DNA of 64,000 nt, from contig CAMUNT010000001.1 of the NCBI GenBank assembly GCA_947090365.1, positions 1 through 64,000 of the forward strand, read 5' to 3'. Under the pieces are notes generated by a model. The model did no database searches and had not been told where the DNA came from. It saw only the letters and a program-made list of their open reading frames with translations. The translations under genes and the position numbers were made by a program. This DNA is from an uncultured Clostridia bacterium. GTDB lineage: Bacteria; Bacillota; Clostridia; Christensenellales; Borkfalkiaceae. Every line of letters starts with the position of its first letter. The first letter of the stretch is position 1. This document shows positions 52,016 to 59,689 of this stretch, one piece after another.

Positions 52016-53440
52016 ATGGCAAAAGAAAGTTTTGTAGAACAAATTGCTGATATTGAAAAGGATTTTCCCCGCTGGTATACAGACGTGGTTATAAAGACGG
52101 GACTTGTAGACTACGGCCCCGTAAAGGGCACTATGGTCATCCGCCCTTACGGCTATGCGATTTGGGAGAATATTCAGCACGAGCTTGATACGCGTTTTAA
52201 GGCTACGGGGCACAAAAACGCTTATTTCCCTCTGCTTATTCCTATGAGCTTTTTTACAAAAGAGGCGGAACACGTAGAAGGCTTCGCGCCCGAGGTTGCC
52301 GTAGTAACCCACGCAGGCGGGGAAGAGCTTGCCGAGCCTTTGGCAATCCGCCCCACTTCCGAAACGATTTTCGGCAGTATGTATTCCAAATGGATACAGT
52401 CGTACCGCGATTTGCCCGTACTTATAAATCAGTGGGCCAACGTAATGCGCTGGGAAAAGACCACGCGCCCGTTCCTCAGAACTTCCGAATTTTTATGGCA
52501 GGAAGGGCATACCGCGCACGCAACCGAAGAGGAAGCGGAAGAGGAAACTATGAAAATGCTCGGCGTGTATAAAGAGTTTGCCGAAAACTGCCTTGCTATT
52601 CCCGTAATCTGCGGTAAAAAGACGGAAAAAGAAAAATTCGCAGGCGCGGTGGCAACCTACGGAATGGAAGCTATGATGAAGGACGGCAAAAGCTTGCAGG
52701 CTGGTACCTCGCACTATCTTGGTCAGAACTTCGCAAAGGCTTTCGATATAAAATTTCTGGATAAGGACGGGGTGCAGAAGCTTGTCTATACTTCAAGCTG
52801 GGGCGTATCGACCCGACTTATAGGTGCGCTTATTATGGCTCACGGCGACGAGCGCGGCCTTGTGCTTCCTCCCGTAGTCGCACCCGTACAGGCTGTAATC
52901 GTTCCCATTGCCTCGAAGAAGCCGGGTGTTTTGGAAAAGTGCGCCGAAGTTAAAGCTCAGCTTGAAAAAGCGGGCGTAAGAGTTGTTTTCGACGACGGCG
53001 ACGCAAGCCCCGGCTGGAAGTTTAACGAGTGGGAGCTTAAGGGCGTTCCTTTAAGAATAGAAATAGGGCCCCGCGATATTGAAGCGGGCAAGGCTCTTAT
53101 TTTCCGTCGTGACACACTTAGCAAGGAAGAGTATTCTCTGGACGGCATAGAGGAAGAAGTTAAAAAGCTTTTAACTGCCGTACAGAAGGATATGCTTGAA
53201 GCGGCGCGTGTAAGGCGCGATAACCGTATCGTTACGGCAGACAGCCTTGAAGGAATTTCAGACGGCGTTGAAAAGGGCAATTTCGTAAAAGCGGGCTGGT
53301 GCGGGTGCCGCGAATGCGAAGATAAAATCAAAGCGGAAACCAACGCAACGGCAAGGGTTATCGCCGACGGAGTTGCAAAAAAATGCGCCGTTTGCGGTAA
53401 AAAAGCGCAAAGCTTAGTATACTTTGCAAGGGCATATTAA
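52016..53440 (+). CDS. proS: Proline--tRNA ligase, archaeal/eukaryote-type (ProS type 3)
   Basis: Charges tRNA-Pro. The 474-residue length and the absence of the bacterial insertion (editing) domain place it in the short ProS type 3 group shared with archaea and eukaryotes. Class II motifs are visible: motif 2 around NVMRWEKTTRPFLRTSEFLWQEGHTAH, a PTSETIFG segment before it, and motif 3 around GWGVSTRLIGALIMAHGDERG-like residues. An anticodon-binding domain follows. A C-terminal cysteine-rich zinc domain has CGCRECEDK and CAVCGKKA. No T-box leader is present. It is a single gene with a terminator shared with the convergent neighbour. Confidence 0.96.
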   Translation: MAKESFVEQIADIEKDFPRWYTDVVIKTGLVDYGPVKGTMVIRPYGYAIWENIQHELDTRFKATGHKNAYFPLLIPMSFFTKEAEHVEGFAPEVAVVTHAGGEELAEPLAIRPTSETIFGSMYSKWIQSYRDLPVLINQWANVMRWEKTTRPFLRTSEFLWQEGHTAHATEEEAEEETMKMLGVYKEFAENCLAIPVICGKKTEKEKFAGAVATYGMEAMMKDGKSLQAGTSHYLGQNFAKAFDIKFLDKDGVQKLVYTSSWGVSTRLIGALIMAHGDERGLVLPPVVAPVQAVIVPIASKKPGVLEKCAEVKAQLEKAGVRVVFDDGDASPGWKFNEWELKGVPLRIEIGPRDIEAGKALIFRRDTLSKEEYSLDGIEEEVKKLLTAVQKDMLEAARVRRDNRIVTADSLEGISDGVEKGNFVKAGWCGCRECEDKIKAETNATARVIADGVAKKCAVCGKKAQSLVYFARAY

Positions 53441-53443
53441 AAT

Positions 53444-53475
53444 AAAAATCCTTCATTTTGAAGGATTTTTTCTTT
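53444..53475. terminator. Terminator after proS
   Basis: AAAAATCCTTC (53444-53454) pairs with GAAGGATTTTT (53460-53470), then TCTTTT. Confidence 0.87.
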
Positions 53476-53506
53476 TATTCATAGTCGTTTTTTTTCTTCG
53501 AAATAA

Positions 53507-53785
53507 TTATAAATCCTTTAACGAACGTTGCAGCCGCATACCTATTTTAATGCCGTAATTCAACGTTCTTATTCCTACCTGCAAATCAATATCTTCTTCA
53601 AGCAAGCTTAAACTGTGCAGGTAGGTGTCAAGTAATTTTTTCTGTTCTTCGTTCAGTGACTTTACAAGCTTTTCCTTCTCTTCGCGTTCCCAATTTGTAA
53701 GGCTGCCGTCAGCCTTTTTCAGTTCTTCGCGGTAAGGGTACAGCATTTTAGGGTCAAGATAATCATAAATAATCGAATCTTCCAT
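53507..53785 (-). CDS. Small helical protein, DUF6809-like
   Basis: A 92-residue protein read from the ATG at 53785, chosen because AGAGGT lies upstream; the open frame continues to 53995 but that part would cover the promoter and operators. It is highly charged and helical (NWEREEKEKLVKSLNEEQKK) and ends with YGIKIGMRLQRSL. The overall pattern of an acidic helix followed by a G-x-x-x-GxRL end resembles the DUF6809 family, to my memory; the match is weak. It is divergent from an XRE gene and its promoter contains the palindromic operators, so it is probably repressed by that protein. Confidence 0.65.
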   Translation of the reverse strand: MEDSIIYDYLDPKMLYPYREELKKADGSLTNWEREEKEKLVKSLNEEQKKLLDTYLHSLSLLEEDIDLQVGIRTLNYGIKIGMRLQRSLKDL

Positions 53786-53807
53786 ATTCGTACCTCTGAA
53801 ATTAATT

Positions 53808-53820
53808 TCTGTATTACAGA
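53808..53820. promoter_or_regulatory. Operator A of the second XRE divergon
   Basis: TCTGT-ATT-ACAGA, lying just downstream of the -10 box of the minus-strand gene. Confidence 0.65.
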
Positions 53821-53827
53821 TATATTT

Positions 53828-53856
53828 AGTATAATTCTGTAACACAGAAATGTCAA
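53828..53856 (-). promoter_or_regulatory. Promoter with operator B in the spacer
   Basis: Minus strand TTGACA (53856-53851), 17 bp, TATACT (53833-53828). The palindrome TTCTGT-AAC-ACAGAA (53835-53849) fills the spacer. Confidence 0.8.
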
Positions 53857-53888
53857 CTATTTTTTCGCAGATATAGTAAAATATCTGT

Positions 53889-54107
53889 ATGAAAGAAATT
53901 AATATGAAAGAGATTGGTAAAAGAATTAAAGAATTAAGAGTGGCGCAAGGTATCAAACAATGCGATTTAGCTAATGCGATAGGAGTAGCGACCAATACGG
54001 TTTGTCAATATGAAAAAGGGACTTCAAAACTAAGCATTGATGTGTTAATAAATTTGGCTGAGTTTTTTGACATATCAACAGATTATTTGTTATGTTTAAT
54101 AGATTAA
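53889..54107 (+). CDS. XRE-family repressor
   Basis: A 72-residue HTH protein: IGKRIKELRVAQGIKQCDLANAIGVATNTVCQYEKGTSKLSID. Starts at ATG 53889 or, five residues later, at 53904. No Shine-Dalgarno site is seen. A possible TATAGT box at 53872 would give a nearly leaderless mRNA. Two TCTGT-N3-ACAGA palindromes lie between it and the divergent small-protein gene, the obvious binding sites. A strong terminator follows. Confidence 0.9.
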   Translation: MKEINMKEIGKRIKELRVAQGIKQCDLANAIGVATNTVCQYEKGTSKLSIDVLINLAEFFDISTDYLLCLID

Positions 54108-54113
54108 AATGTA

Positions 54114-54147
54114 AGCCTGCGCGTTAAAACGCGCAGGCTGTTTTTTA
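54114..54147 (+). terminator. Terminator after the XRE gene
   Basis: AGCCTGCGCGTT and its complement around AA (54114-54139), followed by G and a T6 run. Confidence 0.93.
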
Positions 54148-54152
54148 TATAA

Positions 54153-54335
54153 TTTACGTTTGATATGCGATTAAGTTGTTTTACCGTAAAAGCAATTAAG
54201 ATACGTCGATTAAACGTAAGGTTTACGTTTGATATGCGATTAAGTTGTTTTACCGTAAAAGCAATTAAGATACGTCGATTAAACGTAAGGTTTAAAGATA
54301 TGTCGATTAAACGTAAGGTTTAAGCGGTAAGGTTT
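54153..54335. repeat. 69-bp tandem repeat with shortened copies
   Basis: Two identical 69-bp units (54153-54221 and 54222-54290) are followed by a 28-bp partial copy and a 14-bp one. GTAAGGTTT recurs at 54216, 54285, 54313 and 54327. Each full unit has palindromic arms: ACGTTT with AAACGT outside, TTTTAC-C-GTAAAA in the centre. It lies between the XRE terminator and the 3' end of the permease gene. Confidence 0.9.
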
Positions 54336-55140
54336 ATCGGTTAAACCGTTTTTCTATTACTGCGATAATTCCGTACATTCCGCCTGCAAGCACGCAGAGG
54401 ATAAAGGTCGCGGTCATAACCAAATCAAGTTTGAACACCTGACCGCCGTAAACTATTAAATACCCGAGTCCCGCTTTTGAAACGATGTATTCGCCCATAA
54501 TCGAGCCTATCCACGCAAGCCCAACGGCAACTTTAAGTGTGTTCATAAGCGCGGGAAGAGTGGCGGGCATTATAAGCTTTCTTAAAGTAGTAAGCTTGCT
54601 TGCGCCCATTGACTGCATAAGGGTTACTTTAGTTTTATCAACCTCGATAAACCCTGCAAGCATATTCATTATGCACACTATTACGGATACTATTACGGTC
54701 ATAAAAATTATTGCCGTATATCCTGTGCCTATCCATATAATGATAAGCGGACCAAGCGCGATTTTGGGCAGGGAATTGAGTACTACGATATACGGTTCAA
54801 GCACCTTTCTTACGCTGTCGCTTGCCCATAGCACTACCGCAACCGCATAGCCGAAAACTACGGCTATTACGAAGCCTGCAATAGTTTCGGCAAGCGTTAT
54901 TCCGATATGGTAAAACAGCGTTCCGTTTTTATACAAATCGCCTATCGTTTTTATCACGCGTGAAGGCGAGCTGGTTATAAACGGGTCAATAAGCTTTACC
55001 TGTGCGCACAGCTCCCATATGCCCAGAATGAGGACGAGAATGAGTATTCTCGAAACGGTTATTATTATCTTTTTATTTCTTTCTTTTCTCAGATACGCTT
55101 TATGTTCGTTTGAGAAATTATTGTCTTTCTTGTTTTTCAT
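54334..55140 (-). CDS. ABC transporter permease, SsuC/TauC family
   Basis: A 268-residue inner-membrane permease with about six transmembrane segments. The EAA loop is ASKLTTLRKLIMPATLPALMNTLKVAVGLAW near residue 190, typical of BPD_transp_1 in nitrate/sulfonate/taurine importers. It is the last gene of a three-gene operon with a binding protein and an ATPase. Its 3' end touches the 69-bp repeat array. Confidence 0.93.
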   Translation of the reverse strand: MKNKKDNNFSNEHKAYLRKERNKKIIITVSRILILVLILGIWELCAQVKLIDPFITSSPSRVIKTIGDLYKNGTLFYHIGITLAETIAGFVIAVVFGYAVAVVLWASDSVRKVLEPYIVVLNSLPKIALGPLIIIWIGTGYTAIIFMTVIVSVIVCIMNMLAGFIEVDKTKVTLMQSMGASKLTTLRKLIMPATLPALMNTLKVAVGLAWIGSIMGEYIVSKAGLGYLIVYGGQVFKLDLVMTATFILCVLAGGMYGIIAVIEKRFNR

Positions 55141-55168
55141 AGGTGTATCCTTAGTCAGAACTATTCGT

Positions 55169-55894
55169 TTATATGCCCAGCTCTTTTCTGAGTATTTCGA
55201 ACGTCTGTGAAAATTCGGGGCATTCTCTGCGCTTTTTGGGACTGCCGTCGCCGAACTCTATTTTATGTTCGGCAACTACCCTTGCGGGGCGCGACGACAG
55301 AACCACTACCTTGTCGGAAAGCGCGATTGCCTCCGATATATCGTGCGTAACCAGAAGCGCGGTCTTTTTTTCGCCTTTTATTATGCCCTGCACGTCGTCG
55401 CAGACTTCAAGACGCGTCTGATAGTCGAGGGCGGAAAAGGGTTCGTCAAGCATTAAAATATCGGGTTCGGCCGACAGGGTGCGTATCAGCGCAACCCTTT
55501 GGCGCATACCGCCGGAAAGCTGGTTCGGGCTTTTTTTAAGGAAGTCTTTAAGTCCGTATTTTTCGGCAAGCGCAATTGCCTTTTCACGCATTTCGGGGGT
55601 GTTGCGCTTTTTTACCTCCAACGGCAGGAATATATTCTTTTCAACGCTCCGCCAGGGAAAAAGCGCGTCGCGCTGCAACATATATCCGAATTCGCCGCCG
55701 CCCCGAATAACTTCACCCGACGACGGGGCTAAAAGTCCCGCCGCAAGCGATAAAATAGTGGTTTTCCCGCAGCCCGAAGGCCCGATAACGGAAACGAACT
55801 GTCCGTCCTCAACCGTAAACGACAAGTCCTTTACGGCGGTGGTTTCGCCCTCTTTCGTGTGATAAGTATAAGTTATATTTTCAAATTTCAGCAT
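55169..55894 (-). CDS. ABC transporter ATP-binding protein, SsuB/TauB family
   Basis: A 241-residue ATPase. Walker A is GPSGCGKTT (near residue 39), the signature is LSGGMRQRVAL (near 125), Walker B is ILMLDEPFSAL and the switch His is in LLVTHDISEA. It is coupled to the binding-protein gene by an ATGA overlap and lies 28 bp before the permease gene. It powers uptake by the neighbouring permease. Confidence 0.96.
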   Translation of the reverse strand: MLKFENITYTYHTKEGETTAVKDLSFTVEDGQFVSVIGPSGCGKTTILSLAAGLLAPSSGEVIRGGGEFGYMLQRDALFPWRSVEKNIFLPLEVKKRNTPEMREKAIALAEKYGLKDFLKKSPNQLSGGMRQRVALIRTLSAEPDILMLDEPFSALDYQTRLEVCDDVQGIIKGEKKTALLVTHDISEAIALSDKVVVLSSRPARVVAEHKIEFGDGSPKKRRECPEFSQTFEILRKELGI

Positions 55895-56886
55895 TATTTA
55901 TAAATTTCTTCGTAAATTTTCTGCGCGGTGTCGGTAATTACTATGTCATTGAATTTTGCGCGCGCGTCAAGCTCGCCTGCAAGCTCAATTACGTCCTGCA
56001 ATTTTTCAAACGCGGTTTCCTTCATCGCCATATTCGTCACCCACGCGTCAATAGCTTTATAGCTTTCAACCGAGGTTTTAATGCTTGCCTTGCTTGTGCC
56101 GTCGAAGTAGGGGGTAATGTATTCCGCAACCGTTTCGCTGTCGGTAGTGTTGATATATTTAACCGCCTTGGTAACGGCCCTTAAAAGCGCTTCTACGGCT
56201 TCGGGGTTATTTTTGATATAGCTTTGCTTTGCCATAAAGCAGGTATAGGGTATTTCGCCCGATTCCTGACCTACGGAAGCGACTATATAGCCTTTGCCCT
56301 GCGCCTGATATTCGGAAGCTACCGGCTCGAACATAGTACAGTAATCGGCAATGCCGCTCTCGAACGCAGGCGTCATCATATTGAACGCTACGTCGTAGTT
56401 CAAGGTGCAGTCGATGTTTCCGCTTTTAACCACGTATTCGAAGGTCATGGCGGGAACTCCGCCCTTTCTGCCTGCAAGAATTTCTTTGCCGTTCAGATCG
56501 GACCATTTAAAATCGGGCTGGGGAGTTCTGCCTACCAGAAAGCTTCCGTCGCGCTTTGTAAGCTGACCGAAAACCTTGGGCGAGTCGTCGCTTCCGCCCT
56601 GATTTACGTAAATTGCCGCTTCGGGGCCACAGAAGCCTACGTCCGCCCCGCCCGAAAGCACTGCCGCCATAGTCGCGTCCGCGCCTCCGCCGTTGGTAAG
56701 GGTTATGTCGTAGCCCTCATCCTTAAAATATCCCAGCGCGTCGGCAAGATACAGGGGTGCGTAGAAAATTGAATGGGTTACTTCGTTTATTCTTATCGTC
56801 TTTTTATTGCCTCCGCAACCTATTAAAGTGAGGGGAATAGCCAGCGCAACAAGCGAGGCTGTAATTAATGAAATTAATTTCTTCAA
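55894..56886 (-). CDS. ABC transporter substrate-binding lipoprotein, NMT1/SsuA-like
   Basis: A 330-residue lipoprotein with a signal peptide and lipobox LIGCGG. The NMT1/THI5-like domain starts RINEVTHSIFYAPLYLADALGYFKDEGYD and includes GADATMAAVLSGGADVGFCG. Family members bind sulfonates, taurine, nitrate or pyrimidine precursors of thiamine; no TPP riboswitch was seen upstream, so a thiamine link lacks support. First gene of the importer operon, read divergently from valS. Confidence 0.93.
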   Translation of the reverse strand: MKKLISLITASLVALAIPLTLIGCGGNKKTIRINEVTHSIFYAPLYLADALGYFKDEGYDITLTNGGGADATMAAVLSGGADVGFCGPEAAIYVNQGGSDDSPKVFGQLTKRDGSFLVGRTPQPDFKWSDLNGKEILAGRKGGVPAMTFEYVVKSGNIDCTLNYDVAFNMMTPAFESGIADYCTMFEPVASEYQAQGKGYIVASVGQESGEIPYTCFMAKQSYIKNNPEAVEALLRAVTKAVKYINTTDSETVAEYITPYFDGTSKASIKTSVESYKAIDAWVTNMAMKETAFEKLQDVIELAGELDARAKFNDIVITDTAQKIYEEIYK

Positions 56887-56992
56887 AGTTTTCTCCTTAT
56901 CGATAATACCGGATAAATTACGGACTCGATTTTGCGTCTGAAATTTATTCGGTTAAATTTAATAATACATAGTATGCGGGTTAAAGTTATAT

Positions 56993-57021
56993 TTGACAAC
57001 CAAAGGGTTTTGGTTTATAAT
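56993..57021 (+). promoter_or_regulatory. Consensus promoter of valS
   Basis: TTGACA (56993-56998), 17 bp, TATAAT (57016-57021). The spacer is occupied by AACCAAA-GGGT-TTTGGTT, an inverted repeat. Confidence 0.85.
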
Positions 57022-57050
57022 AAAACCGTATAAACGCACAGAGGTATATA

Positions 57051-59666
57051 ATGGAGAAAACTTACAACCCTAAGGCTTTTGAGGACAGACTTTATAACGA
57101 CTGGGAGGAGCGCGGATGCTTTACCGCCGTCCGCGACGATAATAAAGTTCCGTTTACGGTTATGATGCCCCCGCCCAACATTACGGGACAGCTTCATATG
57201 GGTCACGCAATGGATGAAACTATGCAGGACGCCATAGTTCGTTTTAAGCGTATGCAGGGCTATTGCGCGCTGTGGCTACCCGGTACCGACCACGCCTCGA
57301 TTGCAACGGAAGTTAAGATTGTCGAACAGTTAAAAAAAGAAGGTCTTTCCAAGCAGGCTCTCGGGCGCGAAGGTTTTTTGAAGCGCGCGTGGGAGTGGAA
57401 GGAGAAATACGCGGGCAGAATAGTAGAACAGCTTAAAAAATTAGGCTCTTCGTGCGACTGGTCGCGCTTGACCTTTACTATGGATGAAAAGTGCTCCAAG
57501 GCGGTAAGGGAAGTTTTCGTTAATCTATATAATAAGAAACTTATATACAGGGGAAGCCGTATAATAAACTGGTGTCCCGACTGTAAGACCACGCTTTCCG
57601 ACGAAGAAGTAAACTACGCGGAAGAGGCGGGCAGCTTCTGGCATATAAAATATTTCGTTGAAAACTCGGAAGAATTTCTGGAAGTTGCAACCACCCGTCC
57701 CGAAACTATGTTCGGCGATACGGCTGTTGCGGTAAATCCCGAAGATAAGCGTTATAAGCACTTAATCGGCAAAAACGTAATTCTCCCCGTAGTAAACAAG
57801 GCTATTCCCGTAGTCGGCGACGAACACGCCGATATGGAGTTCGGTACGGGCGTTGTCAAAATCACGCCCGCGCACGACCCTAACGACTTCGAAGTTGGCT
57901 TGCGCCATAATCTGCCGATGGTTCGCGTTATGAACGACGACGGCACGATGAATAATAATGCGGGAAAATATGAAGGGCTTGACAGATACGAGTGCAGAAA
58001 ACAGCTGGTTGAAGAGCTGAAAAGGGACGGCTATCTCGTAAAGATTCAGCCTCATACGCATAACGTCGGGCATTGCTACCGCTGTTCGGCAACTATCGAA
58101 CCTCTCGTATCCCGTCAGTGGTTCGTCAAAATGAAAAAGCTTGCCCGTCCGGCAATAGATGCCGTAACGTATAAAAAAATAACCTTTGTTCCCGAAAGAT
58201 TTTCCAAAATTTATTACAATTGGATGGAGAACGTTAAGGACTGGTGTATTTCCCGTCAGCTTTGGTGGGGGCACAGAATTCCCGTCTGGTACTGCGGTGA
58301 CTGCGGTAAAGAAATTTGTTCCAAAACGGATGTAACGGTATGTCCTCACTGCGGAAGCAAAAATATTACGCAGGACGACGACGTGCTTGATACCTGGTTC
58401 TCGTCGGCGCTTTGGCCGTTCTCTACTCTGGGTTATCCCGAAGACACTTCCGACCTCGAATATTTCTACCCCGGCGACGTGCTCGTCACTGGCTACGACA
58501 TAATTTTCTTCTGGGTTGCAAGAATGATTTTTTCGGGGTTAGAGCATATGCGCGCCGTACCCTTCAGAGACGTGCTTATTCACGGACTCGTGCGGGACGA
58601 GCAGGGCAGGAAGATGTCTAAAAGCCTGGGCAACGGAGTAGACCCCCTCGAAGTAATAGATAAATACGGCGCCGATTCGTTAAGATTTTCGCTTTTGCAG
58701 GGCGTTGCTCCCGGTAACGATACGCGTTATTCCGACGCAAAGGTCGAAGCCTGCCGTAACTTTATGAACAAAATATGGAACGCAAGCCGTTTCGTTATTA
58801 TGAACGCCGAGGGCGTTAAAATCAAGCCTATATCCGACGTAAAGCTTATGCCTGCGGATAAATGGATAATTTCCCGCCTGCAATCGGTAATACGCGATGT
58901 AACCCTTGCGATGAACAAGTTCGAGCTGGGTATCGCCAGCCAGACTATGTACGATTTTATGTGGTCGGATTTCTGTGACTGGTATATCGAGCTTGTAAAA
59001 CCCGTATTGAAATCGGAGGACGAGGCGAAGAGAAGCGGAGCGGTTTCCGTACTCATTTTCGTGCTTGAAAACGCGCTTAAACTTCTTCATCCGATAATTC
59101 CCTTCGTAACCGATGAAATTTACAGAAGTCTGCCCGACAGCGACGGCACGATAATGACGAAGGAATTTCCGAGGTACAACGCAAAGCTTTCCTATAAAAA
59201 GGACGCGCAGGCTTTTGCGGGTATTATGGATATAATAAAGGCGGTACGCGCAGTCAAAACCGAAGTAGACTGTCCGCCGTCGAAAAAGGTTCATTTATAT
59301 ATAACTACAGAAAGTAAACGGCTTATAACCGTAAACGAGGGCAGTATTTTAAAGCTTGCGGGTGCAAGTGAAATCAAATTCGTATTTTCCGCATTGGAAG
59401 CGGGCGAAAACGCCGTAACCAAGGTTCTGCCGATAGGTACGCTGTATATTCCGATGGGCGAGCTTGTAGACGTCGAAAAGGAAAAGGCAAGACTTTCGGC
59501 GGAGCTTGAAAACGTAACAGCGGAAATTGCGCGCGCAGACGGCAAACTGCAAAATCAGGGTTTCTTATCGAAAGCACCCAAAAAGCTTGTCGATGCCGAA
59601 CACGCTAAGCTTGAAAAATATATCGCTATGCGCGAAAAAATATTAAACCAGCTCAAATCGCTGTAA
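57051..59666 (+). CDS. valS: Valine--tRNA ligase
   Basis: Charges tRNA-Val and edits mischarged threonine. The 871-residue length is normal. The HIGH-type motif is PPPNITGQLHMGHAMD (near residue 40) and the KMSKS motif is GRKMSKSLGNG (near 524). Cysteine pairs (CGDCG and CPHCG near residue 417) may bind zinc. The C-terminal coiled-coil arm (VDVEKEKARLSAELENVTAEI) is typical of bacterial ValRS. No T-box leader is visible. GAGG lies before the ATG. The lipoprotein gene follows 23 bp later and probably shares its transcript. Confidence 0.98.
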   Translation: MEKTYNPKAFEDRLYNDWEERGCFTAVRDDNKVPFTVMMPPPNITGQLHMGHAMDETMQDAIVRFKRMQGYCALWLPGTDHASIATEVKIVEQLKKEGLSKQALGREGFLKRAWEWKEKYAGRIVEQLKKLGSSCDWSRLTFTMDEKCSKAVREVFVNLYNKKLIYRGSRIINWCPDCKTTLSDEEVNYAEEAGSFWHIKYFVENSEEFLEVATTRPETMFGDTAVAVNPEDKRYKHLIGKNVILPVVNKAIPVVGDEHADMEFGTGVVKITPAHDPNDFEVGLRHNLPMVRVMNDDGTMNNNAGKYEGLDRYECRKQLVEELKRDGYLVKIQPHTHNVGHCYRCSATIEPLVSRQWFVKMKKLARPAIDAVTYKKITFVPERFSKIYYNWMENVKDWCISRQLWWGHRIPVWYCGDCGKEICSKTDVTVCPHCGSKNITQDDDVLDTWFSSALWPFSTLGYPEDTSDLEYFYPGDVLVTGYDIIFFWVARMIFSGLEHMRAVPFRDVLIHGLVRDEQGRKMSKSLGNGVDPLEVIDKYGADSLRFSLLQGVAPGNDTRYSDAKVEACRNFMNKIWNASRFVIMNAEGVKIKPISDVKLMPADKWIISRLQSVIRDVTLAMNKFELGIASQTMYDFMWSDFCDWYIELVKPVLKSEDEAKRSGAVSVLIFVLENALKLLHPIIPFVTDEIYRSLPDSDGTIMTKEFPRYNAKLSYKKDAQAFAGIMDIIKAVRAVKTEVDCPPSKKVHLYITTESKRLITVNEGSILKLAGASEIKFVFSALEAGENAVTKVLPIGTLYIPMGELVDVEKEKARLSAELENVTAEIARADGKLQNQGFLSKAPKKLVDAEHAKLEKYIAMREKILNQLKSL

Positions 59667-59689
59667 ACGGATAGAAAGGGGTGACGAAA

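Noticed and set aside
53786..53995. N-terminal extension of the 92-residue minus-strand protein
   Set aside because: It would translate through the promoter and both operators. The internal ATG at 53785 has AGAGGT upstream.
54153..54335. A second small CRISPR array
   Set aside because: The 69-bp units are contiguous and identical throughout, with no distinct spacers, so this is an ordinary tandem repeat.
56887..57050. T-box or TPP riboswitch near valS, proS or the ABC importer
   Set aside because: No TGGNACCGCG-type antiterminator or TPP core (CUGAGA with its partner) was seen in the leaders, which are too short for them.
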